From: Sphingomonas gellani
Lineage (GTDB): Bacteria; Pseudomonadota; Alphaproteobacteria; Sphingomonadales; Sphingomonadaceae
DNA: 64,000 nt
Direction: 5' to 3'
NCBI RefSeq assembly: GCF_900110035.1
Contig: NZ_FOCF01000001.1
Coordinates: forward strand, 434,001 to 498,000
Under the pieces are notes generated by a model. It had not been told where the DNA came from, made no database searches, and saw only the letters and a program-made list of their open reading frames with translations. Numbering within the stretch: the first letter of the stretch is position 1; every line of letters starts with the position of its first letter. The translations under genes were made by a program, and so were the position numbers. Of this stretch, positions 27,192 to 39,494 are shown piece after piece.

Positions 27192-27572
27192 ATGACGATC
27201 GCGACTCGCCACAGGTGGATACCGGACCTCGATCGTTTCGCGATCGGACTGTCGGGTCTGTGCGTCGTGCATTGCGTCGCGACATCGGTGCTGCTGGCCT
27301 TGATGTCGGCCGCGGGTGGCATTCTGCTCGATCCAATGTTCCATGAGGTCGGGCTGGTTCTCGCCATCGCGATCGGTGCGATCGCGTTGGGGCGCGGCGT
27401 TCTGCATCACGGATATATCATGCCCGTCGCCATGGGTGCCTTTGGCCTGGGCATGATGGCCGGCGCGCTGGGCTTGCCGCATGACTCCTCCGGGGCCGAG
27501 ACGCTGTGGACCGTGGTCGGCGTCGGTCTGCTCGCCTTCGGCCATGACCTCAACCGCCGGGCGACCTGCTGA
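27192..27572 (+). CDS. MerC domain membrane protein
   Basis: A 126-residue protein with four predicted TM helices. The first helix contains LSGLCVVHCVATSVL, the Cys-x3-Cys/His signature of MerC-type mercury uptake proteins. No merA, merT, merP or merR is present. A Zur-like Fur gene follows 51 bp downstream on the same strand, so it may handle zinc or another thiophilic metal rather than mercury (inference). Confidence 0.8.
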   Translation: MTIATRHRWIPDLDRFAIGLSGLCVVHCVATSVLLALMSAAGGILLDPMFHEVGLVLAIAIGAIALGRGVLHHGYIMPVAMGAFGLGMMAGALGLPHDSSGAETLWTVVGVGLLAFGHDLNRRATC

Positions 27573-27623
27573 GAGGGCCGGCGCGGCGAGGTTCTTGTCG
27601 CGGGGGGCAGGAAGGCATAGATC

Positions 27624-28094
27624 ATGACCATGGCTGTTCCTTCGCACCAGCACCACGAACTTCTAGGCGACGATTTGGCATCCGCTGCACGGACGCGCTT
27701 GGAAAAGGCGGGCGAGCAATGGACCACGATGCGGGCGAGCGTCTTCGAGGCGCTGGCGGGTTTCGACAAGCCGGCGTCGGCCTATGACATCGCGGAGGCC
27801 GTCTCTGGACGCGAAGGGCGCCGCGTGGCGGCGAACAGTGTGTATCGCATCCTCGACCTGTTCGTCGGCGCGAACCTGGCGCGACGGGTGGAAAGCGCCA
27901 ACGCCTATGTCGCCAATGCGCATCCGGGTTGCCTGCACGACTGCATCTTCCTGGTCTGCGACACGTGCGGACAGACGACTCACCTGGATGACGATCGCAT
28001 CACGCGCGGCGTTCGTACCGCTGCCGAAGCGACTGGCTTTTCTCCGGAAAGGCCGGTGATCGAGGTTCGCGGCAAGTGCGCCGACTGCGGGTGA
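27624..28094 (+). CDS. Fur-family regulator, Zur-like
   Basis: A 156-residue Fur-family repressor. The winged helix (KPASAYDIAEAV, ANSVYRILDLFV) is followed by the metal-binding part: a His/Cys site (NAHPGCLHDCIFLVC) and the structural zinc pairs CDTCG and CADCG. The pattern is closer to Zur than Fur. It likely represses zinc uptake genes when zinc is plentiful, possibly including the upstream merC-like gene. It ends 31 bp before dxs. Confidence 0.85.
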   Translation: MTMAVPSHQHHELLGDDLASAARTRLEKAGEQWTTMRASVFEALAGFDKPASAYDIAEAVSGREGRRVAANSVYRILDLFVGANLARRVESANAYVANAHPGCLHDCIFLVCDTCGQTTHLDDDRITRGVRTAAEATGFSPERPVIEVRGKCADCG

Positions 28095-28125
28095 CACCGC
28101 ATCCGGTGTGAGCTAGACGGGCGTG

Positions 28126-30051
28126 ATGTCCGACGTTCCCGCGACACCGCTGCTCGACACCGTCCAAACCCCCGACGACCTGCGCAAGCTTCCGCCGGAT
28201 CAGCTGCAACAGCTGGTCGACGAGCTGCGCGCGGAGACGATTTCGGCCGTGGGAACCACCGGCGGTCACCTGGGATCCGGCCTGGGCGTGGTGGAGCTGA
28301 CCGCGGCGATCCACTACGTCTTCAACACGCCTGACGACCGGCTGATCTGGGACGTCGGCCACCAATGTTATCCGCACAAGATCCTGACGGGTCGCCGCGA
28401 CCGAATCCGGACGCTGCGCCAGGGTGGTGGCCTGTCCGGCTTCACCAAGCGGGCGGAAAGCGAATACGACCCGTTCGGCGCGGCGCATTCGTCCACGTCC
28501 ATCTCCGCCGCGCTCGGCTTCGCGATCGCCAACAAGCTGTCCGATGCGCCGGGCAAGGCAATCGCGGTGATCGGCGACGGCGCCATGTCGGCGGGCATGG
28601 CCTACGAGGCGATGAACAACGCGGAGGCGGCGGGCAACCGGCTGGTCGTCATCCTCAACGACAACGACATGTCGATCGCGCCGCCGGTCGGGGGGCTGTC
28701 GGCCTATCTCAGCCGCATCGTGTCCAGCCGCGAGTTCCTGTCGGTACGTGAGCTGATGAAGAAGCTGGCCAGGCGTCTGCCGCGCCCGTTCCACCACGCC
28801 GCACGCAAGACCGACGAGTTCGCGCGCGGCATGACGATGGGCGGCACGCTGTTCGAGGAACTGGGCTTCTATTATGTGGGCCCGATCGACGGTCACAATC
28901 TCGACCACCTGATCCCCGTCCTGGAGAATGTCCGCGACGCGGAAGAGGGGCCGATCCTGGTCCATGTGGTCACCAAGAAGGGCAAGGGCTACGCCCCGGC
29001 CGAGGCGGCGGCCGACAAGTATCACGGTGTCCAGAAGTTCGACGTCATTACCGGAGCTCAGGCCAAGGCGCCGCCCGGACCCCCGCAATATCAGAACGTG
29101 TTCGGTGAAGCGCTGGCGCGGGAGGCGGAGTCCGATCCGCGCATCTGCGCGATCACAGCCGCTATGCCGTCCGGTACCGGGCTTGATCGATTCGCTGCGG
29201 CGTATCCTGATCGGTTCTTCGACGTCGGAATCGCCGAACAGCATGCGGTGACCTTTGCCGCCGGGTTGGCGGCGCAGGGCCTGCGCCCGTTCTGCGCGAT
29301 CTATTCGACCTTTCTTCAGCGCGCCTACGACCAGGTCGTCCACGACGTCGCCATCCAGAACCTGCCGGTGCGGTTCGCGATCGACCGGGCCGGGCTGGTG
29401 GGTGCCGATGGTGCGACACATGCCGGGTCGTTCGACGTTACCTATCTCGCGACGCTGCCGAACATGGTGGTGATGGCCGCGGCTGACGAGGCGGAGCTGG
29501 TGCACATGGTGCACACCTGCGTCCTGCATGACTCCGGGCCGATCGCAGTACGCTATCCGCGCGGCAACGGCGTCGGGGTCGAGACGCCGACGGAGGCGCA
29601 GCGGCTGGAGATCGGCAAGGGTCGACTGGTGCGAGAGGGCAAGACGGTTGCCATCCTGTCGCTCGGCACCCGTCTGGCGGAGGCGTTGAAGGCGGCCGAC
29701 CAGCTGGAGGCGAAGGGCCTGTCGACCAGCGTCGCGGACCTGCGCTTCGTGAAGCCATTGGACGAGGCGTTGATCCGCCGGATGCTGACCAGCCACGAGG
29801 TGGCCGTGACGATCGAGGAGGGTGCGATCGGCGGCCTCGGCGCGCACGTCCTGACCATGGCGTCGGACGAGGGCCTGACCGATGGCGGGCTGAAGATCCG
29901 CACTCTGCGCCTGCCTGACCTGTTCCAGGATCAGGACAAGCCGGAGGTGCAATATGCGGATGCCGGCCTGGACGCGGACGGCATCGTCCGCACCGTCCTG
30001 ACCGCGCTGCGCCACAACAGCGCCTCTCTGACGGAGGGGGCCCGCGCCTGA
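28126..30051 (+). CDS. dxs: 1-deoxy-D-xylulose-5-phosphate synthase
   Basis: A 641-residue thiamine-diphosphate enzyme that condenses pyruvate and glyceraldehyde 3-phosphate, the first step of the MEP isoprenoid path. Visible are [16 protein letters not shown], the ThDP motif [16 protein letters not shown]...NDN, and the transketolase pyrimidine domain with [20 protein letters not shown] 28126 directly follows an in-frame GTG at 28123. It supports carotenoid, quinone and hopanoid synthesis. It is followed by photolyase on the same strand. Confidence 0.97.
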   Translation: MSDVPATPLLDTVQTPDDLRKLPPDQLQQLVDELRAETISAVGTTGGHLGSGLGVVELTAAIHYVFNTPDDRLIWDVGHQCYPHKILTGRRDRIRTLRQGGGLSGFTKRAESEYDPFGAAHSSTSISAALGFAIANKLSDAPGKAIAVIGDGAMSAGMAYEAMNNAEAAGNRLVVILNDNDMSIAPPVGGLSAYLSRIVSSREFLSVRELMKKLARRLPRPFHHAARKTDEFARGMTMGGTLFEELGFYYVGPIDGHNLDHLIPVLENVRDAEEGPILVHVVTKKGKGYAPAEAAADKYHGVQKFDVITGAQAKAPPGPPQYQNVFGEALAREAESDPRICAITAAMPSGTGLDRFAAAYPDRFFDVGIAEQHAVTFAAGLAAQGLRPFCAIYSTFLQRAYDQVVHDVAIQNLPVRFAIDRAGLVGADGATHAGSFDVTYLATLPNMVVMAAADEAELVHMVHTCVLHDSGPIAVRYPRGNGVGVETPTEAQRLEIGKGRLVREGKTVAILSLGTRLAEALKAADQLEAKGLSTSVADLRFVKPLDEALIRRMLTSHEVAVTIEEGAIGGLGAHVLTMASDEGLTDGGLKIRTLRLPDLFQDQDKPEVQYADAGLDADGIVRTVLTALRHNSASLTEGARA

Positions 30052-30126
30052 GCCTGCGCGCCGCGCCTGAGGTGCGGCAAGCCGCTTAGCCGGAACAGGA
30101 CGCGTGGCGTGTGCGTAGCGCAAGTC

Positions 30127-31482
30127 ATGCCTTCTCCCGTCCTGCTCTGGCTACGCCAGGACCTGCGCCTTCGCGACCAACCCGCCCTGATTGCCGCCGC
30201 CGAGCAGGGGCCGGTGATCCCGGTCTATGTTCTTGACGACGAGACGCCCGGCGAGTGGCGCATGGGTGGTGCGCAACGCTGGTGGCTGCATGGCAGCCTG
30301 AGCCGGTTGTCCGAAGCGCTGGAAGCCCGCGGAAGTCGTCTGATCCTTCGGCGCGGACCGGCGGTGTCCGTATTGCAGAACCTGCTTGCCGAAACTGGGG
30401 CGTCGCGCGTTCATGCGATCCGCCATTACGAGCCTTGGTGGCGCGATGCGGAGGCGAAGCTGGGCGAGGCGCTATGCCTGCATGAGGGCAATCACCTCCG
30501 CCGGCCGGACTCTGTGACCACGGGGTGCGGCGGGGCGTATCGGGTGTTTTCAGCATTCTGGCGCGCGCTGGAGCAATCGCTGCCCCCGGCCGGACCACTG
30601 CCGATGCCGGCGACGATCGCGTCACCGGACGCGTGGCCGGTCAGCGACACGCTGGAGGATTGGGCCCTGCTGCCCCACGCTCCAGACTGGGCCACCGGGT
30701 TCGATTGGCAGGCGGGAGAGGATGCGGCGGACATTGCCGCGCGGGCCTTCACCGACAAGGTGTCCCAGTACGAGAACGCCCGCAACCTGCCGGCCGAACA
30801 GGGTACGTCACGTCTGTCGCCGCACCTCCACTTCGGGGAGATATCGCCCGCGACGCTGTGGCACATGATCGGCCCGGCGCCCGAGGCCCTCAAGTTCCAC
30901 AAGGAACTGGCGTGGCGCGACTTCACGTCCGGCCTCGTGGCCGCGATGCCCGACTATGCCGAGAGGGCCGGGCGCCCGGCGATGGACACGCTCCCGTGGC
31001 GGACCGGCGCGTCGGCTCAGGCCGACCTGCGCGCCTGGCAGCGGGGCATGACCGGGTATCCGATCGTCGACGCCGGCATGCGGCAGCTCTGGACCACGGG
31101 ATGGATGCACAACCGCGTCCGCATGCTGACCGCCAGCTTTCTGGTGAAGCACCTGCTGATTGACTGGCGCGAAGGAGAGCGGTGGTTCTGGGACACGCTG
31201 GTCGATGCGGATTACGGAAACAACGCCGTGAACTGGCAATGGGTCGCGGGGACCGGCATCGACGCCAACATGTTCAGCCGCATCATGGCGCCACTTTCGC
31301 AGTCGGAGAAGTTCGACGCAGACGATTATATCCGCCGCTGGGTGCCCGAACTGGCCGGCATCGCCGATCCCGCGATCCACGATCCGGACGCGCATGGTGT
31401 ACGTCCGAGCGCCTATCCGGCCAAGATCATCGGTCATCGCGAAGCGCGTGAGCGGGCGCTGGCGGCCAATCGCAGGCGGTAG
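30127..31482 (+). CDS. phrB: Deoxyribodipyrimidine photolyase
   Basis: A 451-residue light-dependent DNA repair flavoprotein. The antenna domain begins LLWLRQDLRLRDQPAL. The FAD domain contains RLSPHLHFGEISP, WRDFTSG, the tryptophans of the electron chain and the C-terminal DYGNNAVNWQWVAGTGID motif typical of class I CPD photolyases. ATG 30127 is preferred to the start six codons upstream. It lies 75 bp after dxs and 54 bp before the cyclopropane synthase-like gene. Confidence 0.95.
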   Translation: MPSPVLLWLRQDLRLRDQPALIAAAEQGPVIPVYVLDDETPGEWRMGGAQRWWLHGSLSRLSEALEARGSRLILRRGPAVSVLQNLLAETGASRVHAIRHYEPWWRDAEAKLGEALCLHEGNHLRRPDSVTTGCGGAYRVFSAFWRALEQSLPPAGPLPMPATIASPDAWPVSDTLEDWALLPHAPDWATGFDWQAGEDAADIAARAFTDKVSQYENARNLPAEQGTSRLSPHLHFGEISPATLWHMIGPAPEALKFHKELAWRDFTSGLVAAMPDYAERAGRPAMDTLPWRTGASAQADLRAWQRGMTGYPIVDAGMRQLWTTGWMHNRVRMLTASFLVKHLLIDWREGERWFWDTLVDADYGNNAVNWQWVAGTGIDANMFSRIMAPLSQSEKFDADDYIRRWVPELAGIADPAIHDPDAHGVRPSAYPAKIIGHREARERALAANRRR

Positions 31483-31536
31483 CCCCTTTTCACCCGTGCC
31501 GGCCTTGGGCATGGGCCGCGCGATGATGGGGTGGGC

Positions 31537-32733
31537 ATGATGATGAACGGCGCGGCGGCCTGGTTGGGGCGGCGCATATTGGACCGGATCGACGCCGGCT
31601 TGGCGGCGGGCGCTATCGAGGCGGTGCTGCCGGACGGGACGTCTCGACCGGTCGGTGGTGCAGGCGACGGTCCCGTTGCGCGGATCACGCTGCATCGCTG
31701 GCGCGCGTTGACCCGTCTGGTCACGGCCGGATCGATCGGCTGGTATCGCGGCTGGGAGGATGGCGACTGGTCCAGCCCCGATCCCGTTCCGATCTTCGAC
31801 CTGTTCATGCGCAACCGCGCGACGCTGGGCGATGTCGGTCGCTCGGGCGGCCCACGCCGGTGGATCGCACGGCTGCGGCATTGGAAGCGCCGCAACCACC
31901 CGAGCCAGGCGCGCGCCAATATCGAGGCGCATTACGACCTGGGCAACGACTTCTACGACGAATGGCTCGACCCGACGATGAGCTATTCCAGCGCGATCTT
32001 CGCCGAACCGGGCGAGCCGTTGGAGGCAGCGCAGCGGCGGAAGGTGGATGCGTTGCTCGACAGGCTGGACCTGACGGACGGCGACCGCCTGCTGGAAATC
32101 GGATGCGGCTGGGGCTTCTTGGCCGAACAGGCGGCACGGCGGGGAGCGCGCGTCGAGGCGCTTACCCTGTCGCAGGAGCAGAAGCGTATCGCGGAGGAAC
32201 GGCTGGCGGCGGCGGGCCTGACCACCAGGGCGACGGTCACGATCCGCGACTATCGCGACGCATCCGGAACCAACGACGCGATCGCCAGCGTCGAAATGGT
32301 CGAGGCGGTCGGAGAGGCGTACTGGCCGGCCTATCTCGACGCGATCGCGCGATGCCTGAAACCGGGTGGACGCGCGGCGATCCAGTTCATCTCGATCGAT
32401 GACGCCATCTTCGACGCCTATGCCGGCAATGTCGACTTCATACAGCGCTACATATTTCCCGGCGGCATGCTGATCTCCGAACCCCGATTTCGCGCGCTGG
32501 CGGAGGTACGGGGGCTTCGCTGGACGGATCGGCACGGCTTCGGCGCTGACTACGCCGAGACGCTGCGGATCTGGCGAGAGCGTTTCGATGCGGCGGATCT
32601 CGAGGGGCGCCTGCCGACCCGGTTGGATGCGCGCTTCCGTCGCATGTGGCGCTTTTACCTGATGTACTGCGAGGGCGGCTTTCGCGGGGGCGGCATCGAC
32701 GTGGCGCAGGTGACGCTGGTCAGGCAAAGCTAG
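31537..32733 (+). CDS. Cyclopropane-fatty-acyl-phospholipid synthase-like methyltransferase
   Basis: About 398 residues. The Cfa core is visible: ANIEAHYDLGNDFYDEWLDPTMSYSS, the SAM loop LEIGCGWGFLAEQA, and YIFPGGMLIS. An N-terminal lipid-binding region of about 120 residues precedes it. It adds a methylene or methyl group to unsaturated phospholipid chains at the inner membrane. Three adjacent ATG codons (31537, 31540, 31543) and a GTG (31531) make the exact start uncertain. It is probably cotranscribed with phrB, a pairing seen in stress- or light-response loci. Confidence 0.9.
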   Translation: MMMNGAAAWLGRRILDRIDAGLAAGAIEAVLPDGTSRPVGGAGDGPVARITLHRWRALTRLVTAGSIGWYRGWEDGDWSSPDPVPIFDLFMRNRATLGDVGRSGGPRRWIARLRHWKRRNHPSQARANIEAHYDLGNDFYDEWLDPTMSYSSAIFAEPGEPLEAAQRRKVDALLDRLDLTDGDRLLEIGCGWGFLAEQAARRGARVEALTLSQEQKRIAEERLAAAGLTTRATVTIRDYRDASGTNDAIASVEMVEAVGEAYWPAYLDAIARCLKPGGRAAIQFISIDDAIFDAYAGNVDFIQRYIFPGGMLISEPRFRALAEVRGLRWTDRHGFGADYAETLRIWRERFDAADLEGRLPTRLDARFRRMWRFYLMYCEGGFRGGGIDVAQVTLVRQS

Positions 32734-32791
32734 GCTTTCGCCCGGCGGCAGAGGGGGTTAGCAGGCGCCGGGGCAGGGGGAGAATTCAGTG

Positions 32792-33271
32792 ATGTGGCGG
32801 TATGTGGCGGGCGCGGCTGCGGCGTTGTTGATGGTGGCTGCGGGGCTTGTCCTGTTCAACGCGCGGGCCAAGCCCGACCCGCTGTTGCCGCCCCAACCGA
32901 TCTTGCGCCCGCAGGCAGCCGTCGCGGAGGCGCAGGACGCCTTGCCCGACACGGTGGCGGAAGCGCCGGCGCGCACGCGCGAACAGAAGCGGTTCGACCG
33001 GTACGACAAGGATCGCGACGGCCGCGTGACGCGCGAGGAATATCTGGTTCAGCGGCGCAAGGCGTTCGCGAAGCTGGACAAGAACGGCGACGGACGCCTG
33101 TCCTTCGACGAATGGGCGGACAAGACGATCACCAAGTTCACGACCGCGGACGCCGACAAGTCTGGCGCGATGTCGCGGCAGGAGTTCGCCACCACCGCAC
33201 CGAAGCGCAAGGCAAAAGCGCGGGTCAATTGCCCGCCCCCGGCGGCCGCGCCCCGCGACGAGGACAGCTGA
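32792..33271 (+). CDS. EF-hand calcium-binding protein, membrane-anchored
   Basis: A 159-residue protein. The N-terminus YVAGAAAALLMVAAGLVLF is a signal or anchor helix. Canonical EF-hand loops are DKDRDGRVTREE, DKNGDGRLSFDE and a third, DADKSGAMSRQE, with acidic residues at positions 1, 3, 5 and 12. It probably senses or buffers calcium in the periplasm. ATG 32792 follows an in-frame GTG. It ends five bases before the convergent trmFO. Confidence 0.88.
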   Translation: MWRYVAGAAAALLMVAAGLVLFNARAKPDPLLPPQPILRPQAAVAEAQDALPDTVAEAPARTREQKRFDRYDKDRDGRVTREEYLVQRRKAFAKLDKNGDGRLSFDEWADKTITKFTTADADKSGAMSRQEFATTAPKRKAKARVNCPPPAAAPRDEDS

Positions 33272-33276
33272 CGCGG

Positions 33277-34593
33277 CTAGGCCAGCGCCGCCATCCACTC
33301 GCCCAGCGCCGCGCGTCCACGATCGGTGTACATGCGCTTGCGATCCGCCTTTTTCGTTCGACCCTCGATGGGTGGGAACAGGCCGAAATTGACGTTCATC
33401 GGCTGGAACGTCTCCGCCTCTGCATCGCCGGTGACATGCGCCAGCAGTGCGCCCAGCGCGGTTTCGCGCGGTGGCGAGGTAAGGGGCCGCCCGGTCAACT
33501 CCGCGGCGGCGAAGCGTCCGGCCAGCAGGCCGATCGCCGCACTTTCCACATAGCCCTCGCACCCGGTGATCTGTCCGGCGAAGCGGACCGCGGGGCGCGA
33601 CTTCAGCCGCAATTGGCGGTCGAGCAACTCGGGCGAGCGGATAAAGGTGTTGCGATGCAACCCGCCCAGCCTGGCGAATTCCGCATTCTCTAGCCCCGGA
33701 ATGGTGCGGAACAGGCGGACCTGCTCGGCATGTTTCAGTTTGGTCTGAAAGCCGACGATATTCCACAGCGTGCCGCTGGCATTGTCCTGCCGCAACTGCA
33801 CCACGGCGTAGGGCCAGCGTCCCGTGCGCGGGTCGTCCAGCCCGACACCCTTCATCGGGCCGTAGCGTAGCGTATCCACGCCGCGCTCCGCCATGACCTC
33901 CGCCGGCATGCAACCGTCGAAATAGGGGGTGTCGCGCTCCCACTCGCGAAACTCGGTCTTCTCCCCGTCCATCAAACCCTGATGAAAGGCGATGTACTGG
34001 TCCTTGGTCAGCGGGCAGTTGATATAGTCGCTGCCGCCACCCTTGTTCCAGCGTGACTGAAACCATGCGGTTTCCATGTCGATCGACTCGCGATGAACGA
34101 TCGGCGCGATAGCGTCGAAAAAGGCGAGGGAGTCGCGGCCGGTCTCCGCGCCGATCGCGCCGGCCAGTCCCGGCGCGGTGAGTGGGCCGGTGGCGATGAT
34201 GGCGGGGCCGTCCGGCAGGGCGTCGACCCGCTCGCGCACCACGGTGATGTTGGGATGCGCGGTCAGCGTCCGGGTCACGCCCTCGGAAAATCCGTCGCGA
34301 TCGACGGCCAGCGCCGACCCGGCGGGCACGCGGTGCCGGTCGCCCTGGCTCAGGATGACCGACCCGAGCGCACGCATCTCCTGATGCAACAAGCCGACGG
34401 CGTTCGCCTCCGCATCGTCGGAGCGGAAGCTGTTGGAGCAGACCAGCTCCGCCAGCGAGTCCCCATGATGCGCGGCGGTCGCATCGCCGCCGCCGCGCAT
34501 TTCCGACAGGCGGACTTTCAGCCCAGCCTCGGCAAGCTGCCATGCGGCTTCCGACCCGGCCAGCCCGCCGCCGATCACGTGAATGTCATGCAT
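33277..34593 (-). CDS. trmFO: FADH2/folate-dependent tRNA m5U54 methyltransferase
   Basis: A 438-residue flavoprotein that methylates U54 in the tRNA T loop using methylenetetrahydrofolate. The N-terminal FAD motif is [20 protein letters not shown]; family segments include [18 protein letters not shown] and [13 protein letters not shown] 34593 starts at the FAD strand; in-frame ATG codons at 34605 and further upstream are less likely. It lies downstream of the DUF952 gene on the same strand. Confidence 0.95.
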   Translation of the reverse strand: MHDIHVIGGGLAGSEAAWQLAEAGLKVRLSEMRGGGDATAAHHGDSLAELVCSNSFRSDDAEANAVGLLHQEMRALGSVILSQGDRHRVPAGSALAVDRDGFSEGVTRTLTAHPNITVVRERVDALPDGPAIIATGPLTAPGLAGAIGAETGRDSLAFFDAIAPIVHRESIDMETAWFQSRWNKGGGSDYINCPLTKDQYIAFHQGLMDGEKTEFREWERDTPYFDGCMPAEVMAERGVDTLRYGPMKGVGLDDPRTGRWPYAVVQLRQDNASGTLWNIVGFQTKLKHAEQVRLFRTIPGLENAEFARLGGLHRNTFIRSPELLDRQLRLKSRPAVRFAGQITGCEGYVESAAIGLLAGRFAAAELTGRPLTSPPRETALGALLAHVTGDAEAETFQPMNVNFGLFPPIEGRTKKADRKRMYTDRGRAALGEWMAALA

Positions 34594-34647
34594 GGCCCGC
34601 GCCATGGCCGCTCTCGCCGCGACGCGCAACCAGCACGGCTGCCGGTG

Positions 34648-35009
34648 TCAGCCGGTGACCGGCAACCGCACCTGTCCCTGGTCGTCCCGCTCCAGCGGCG
34701 AATAGGCCACCACCGTGTCCAGCCGCAGCGGCGCGTAGAGATGCGGGAACAGCGCACCACCGCGCGACTCTTCCCATTTCAGCGTCTCGCCTTGCGCCTC
34801 CAGATCGACGGCCGCGATATGCAGCTCGTCCTGACCGGAGAAGTGCTTGTCCACCGTTTCGGTCAGCTGGTCGGCGGTGGACAGGTGGATGAAGCCATCC
34901 TTCACGTCCACGGGCGATCCGGCAAAGCTGCCCTCATGCTCCAAGGCCTGCATCTCGGCGGCGGTCAGCACCTTGTAGGCGGTGACGGGCTTGTCGGTGT
35001 CGCGCTGGC

Positions 35010-35013
<4 letters not shown>
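34648..35013 (-). CDS. DUF952 family protein
   Basis: A 121-residue cytoplasmic protein of the DUF952 family. Typical features are [38 protein letters not shown] and the later [12 protein letters not shown]. The FIHLS motif resembles ADP-ribosyltransferase-like folds, but no activity is proven. Its ATG overlaps the gyrA stop (ATGA), so it is translated with gyrase A. Confidence 0.9.
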
Positions 35014-37802
<2,789 letters not shown>

Positions 37803-37920
37803 AACTGAACTTTCAAGATAGGGGGATCGGGACCGGTGTAGGCCCACGGAACCCGGATGTCACGCGCGCGTACGCGTGCGCGCGGGCAGCGAAGATGGTC
37901 TGGCGCGGGGAGGGGTGGCG

Positions 37921-38586
37921 CTAGGGCGTGATCTCGCTGCCGTCCCAGGCGAACAAGCGGCCGCTGTCGGGGGCCTTCAACCCGTCGATCACATCCAGCA
38001 GCTGCACGGCCGCGCGGTCCGCGTCGAACAGCTGGTCGCCGTGCACGTTCGATTGGAAGGGGCGGGACAGGCGCGTGTCGACGGTGCCCGGATGCAGGCC
38101 GACCACGATCGACCGATCGTTGCGCCGTTTCTCCTCGACGGCCAGCGTGCGGACGAACTGGTTCAACGCCGCCTTTGCCGCGCGGTAACCGTACCAGCCG
38201 CCCAAACGGTTGTCCCCGATCGACCCGATGCGGGCGGACAGCACAGCGAAGACGCAGCGACCCGATCTCGGCATGAGCGGCAGGAAGTGCTTGGCGACCA
38301 GCGCGGGTCCGATCGCGTTGACGGCGTACACGCGTGCCAGCCAGTCCGCGTCCAGTTCGCGCATCGCCTTTTCGGGACCACGATCCCCGTCGTGCAGCAG
38401 GCCGGTCGCCACCACCACCAGGTCCGGCGTGGCGCGCAGTCCGGCAGCGGCGGCGGCAATGCTCCCCTCGTCCGTGATGTCGAGGTCGGCGCGGGAGAAG
38501 CCGCGCACCGCCGTTCCCTCTTCCTCCAGCGCCCTGACCAGCGCGCCGCCGATGCCGCCGCCCGATCCGATCACGACCGCGTTCAT
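37921..38586 (-). CDS. SDR-family oxidoreductase, C-factor-like
   Basis: A 221-residue short-chain dehydrogenase. The NAD(P) motif is VVIGSGGGIGGALVRAL; the active site is Ser in LSARIGS with YGYRAAK (Y-x3-K is seen as YRAAK); LHPGTVDT follows. It resembles CsgA/C-factor SDRs. The substrate is unknown. The start ATG overlaps the yaaA stop by four bases (ATGA). Confidence 0.9.
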   Translation of the reverse strand: MNAVVIGSGGGIGGALVRALEEEGTAVRGFSRADLDITDEGSIAAAAAGLRATPDLVVVATGLLHDGDRGPEKAMRELDADWLARVYAVNAIGPALVAKHFLPLMPRSGRCVFAVLSARIGSIGDNRLGGWYGYRAAKAALNQFVRTLAVEEKRRNDRSIVVGLHPGTVDTRLSRPFQSNVHGDQLFDADRAAVQLLDVIDGLKAPDSGRLFAWDGSEITP

Positions 38587-39332
38587 GGCCGCACGAACCG
38601 CCAGCGATCGTCGTCGCTGCCATCGGCGTCGAAGCGATAGCCGTCCGCATCGAACCCGCGCATGTCGTCGATCTGCGTGATCCGGTGCTCGACCAGCCAC
38701 CGGGCCATCGCGCCGCGTGCGCGCTTGGCGTGGAAGGACACGAACTTCGCCTGTGGCCCCTCGCGGAAATCGATCCCGATGATCCGCACCGTCGCGGGGA
38801 GCCGGCCGTCCACGGCGGCCCAATATTCCTGGCTGGCCAGGTTCAGGACGATGCCGGACCCTTCCTCCTCCAGATCCCGGCGCAGCAGATCGGCAACCCG
38901 ATCGTCCCACCAGTCGGTCAGCTTGGTACGACGCGGCGCCCAGTGGGTGCCCATCTCTAGCCGATACGGCCTTATCGCATCCAGCGGGCGCAGCAGGCCG
39001 TACAGCCCTGACAGCAGGCGCAGGTGATCCTGCGCGAAGGTCACGGCCGGCTCGTCCAGCGACCAGGCGTCCAGGCCGCTGTACACGTCCCCGGCAAAGG
39101 CGAACATCGCGGCCCGCTCCGGCGCGTCCGGGAAATCGCGGAAACGGTCCGCGTTGAGCTTGGCCAGCGCCGGACTGATCTTCATCAGTTCGGACAGGCG
39201 CTTCTGCGTCAGGTGCGACGCCGCCTTCGCCAGTGTCGCCGCCTCTTCCTCGAAACGGGGTCGGGTGGGTGTCAGCGGCGGCAACGGCGTGTCGTAGTCC
39301 AGGGTCTTTGCGGGGGAAAGCAGCGCGATCAT
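38583..39332 (-). CDS. yaaA: Peroxide stress protein YaaA
   Basis: A 249-residue YaaA/DUF328 protein. Diagnostic segments are MIALLSPAKTLDYDTPLP, LSGLYGLLRPLDAIRPYRLEMGT and FVSFHAKRARGAMARWLVE. In E. coli it binds DNA and lowers free iron during hydrogen peroxide stress. It forms an overlapping operon with the SDR gene. Confidence 0.95.
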   Translation of the reverse strand: MIALLSPAKTLDYDTPLPPLTPTRPRFEEEAATLAKAASHLTQKRLSELMKISPALAKLNADRFRDFPDAPERAAMFAFAGDVYSGLDAWSLDEPAVTFAQDHLRLLSGLYGLLRPLDAIRPYRLEMGTHWAPRRTKLTDWWDDRVADLLRRDLEEEGSGIVLNLASQEYWAAVDGRLPATVRIIGIDFREGPQAKFVSFHAKRARGAMARWLVEHRITQIDDMRGFDADGYRFDADGSDDDRWRFVRP

Positions 39333-39494
39333 CGTCGCGGCGACTAGACGGATGCCGATCGCCGATCAATCGACGTTCAAGCCACTTGCCCGAGGAACCG
39401 GATGGCGGCTGGTCGCTTGAACACGGATCGACCCGGTTATAGATGCCGGCCGCACCCCCTTTCGGCCATGGCGCCGCCCAGGAGAGAAATCCTT

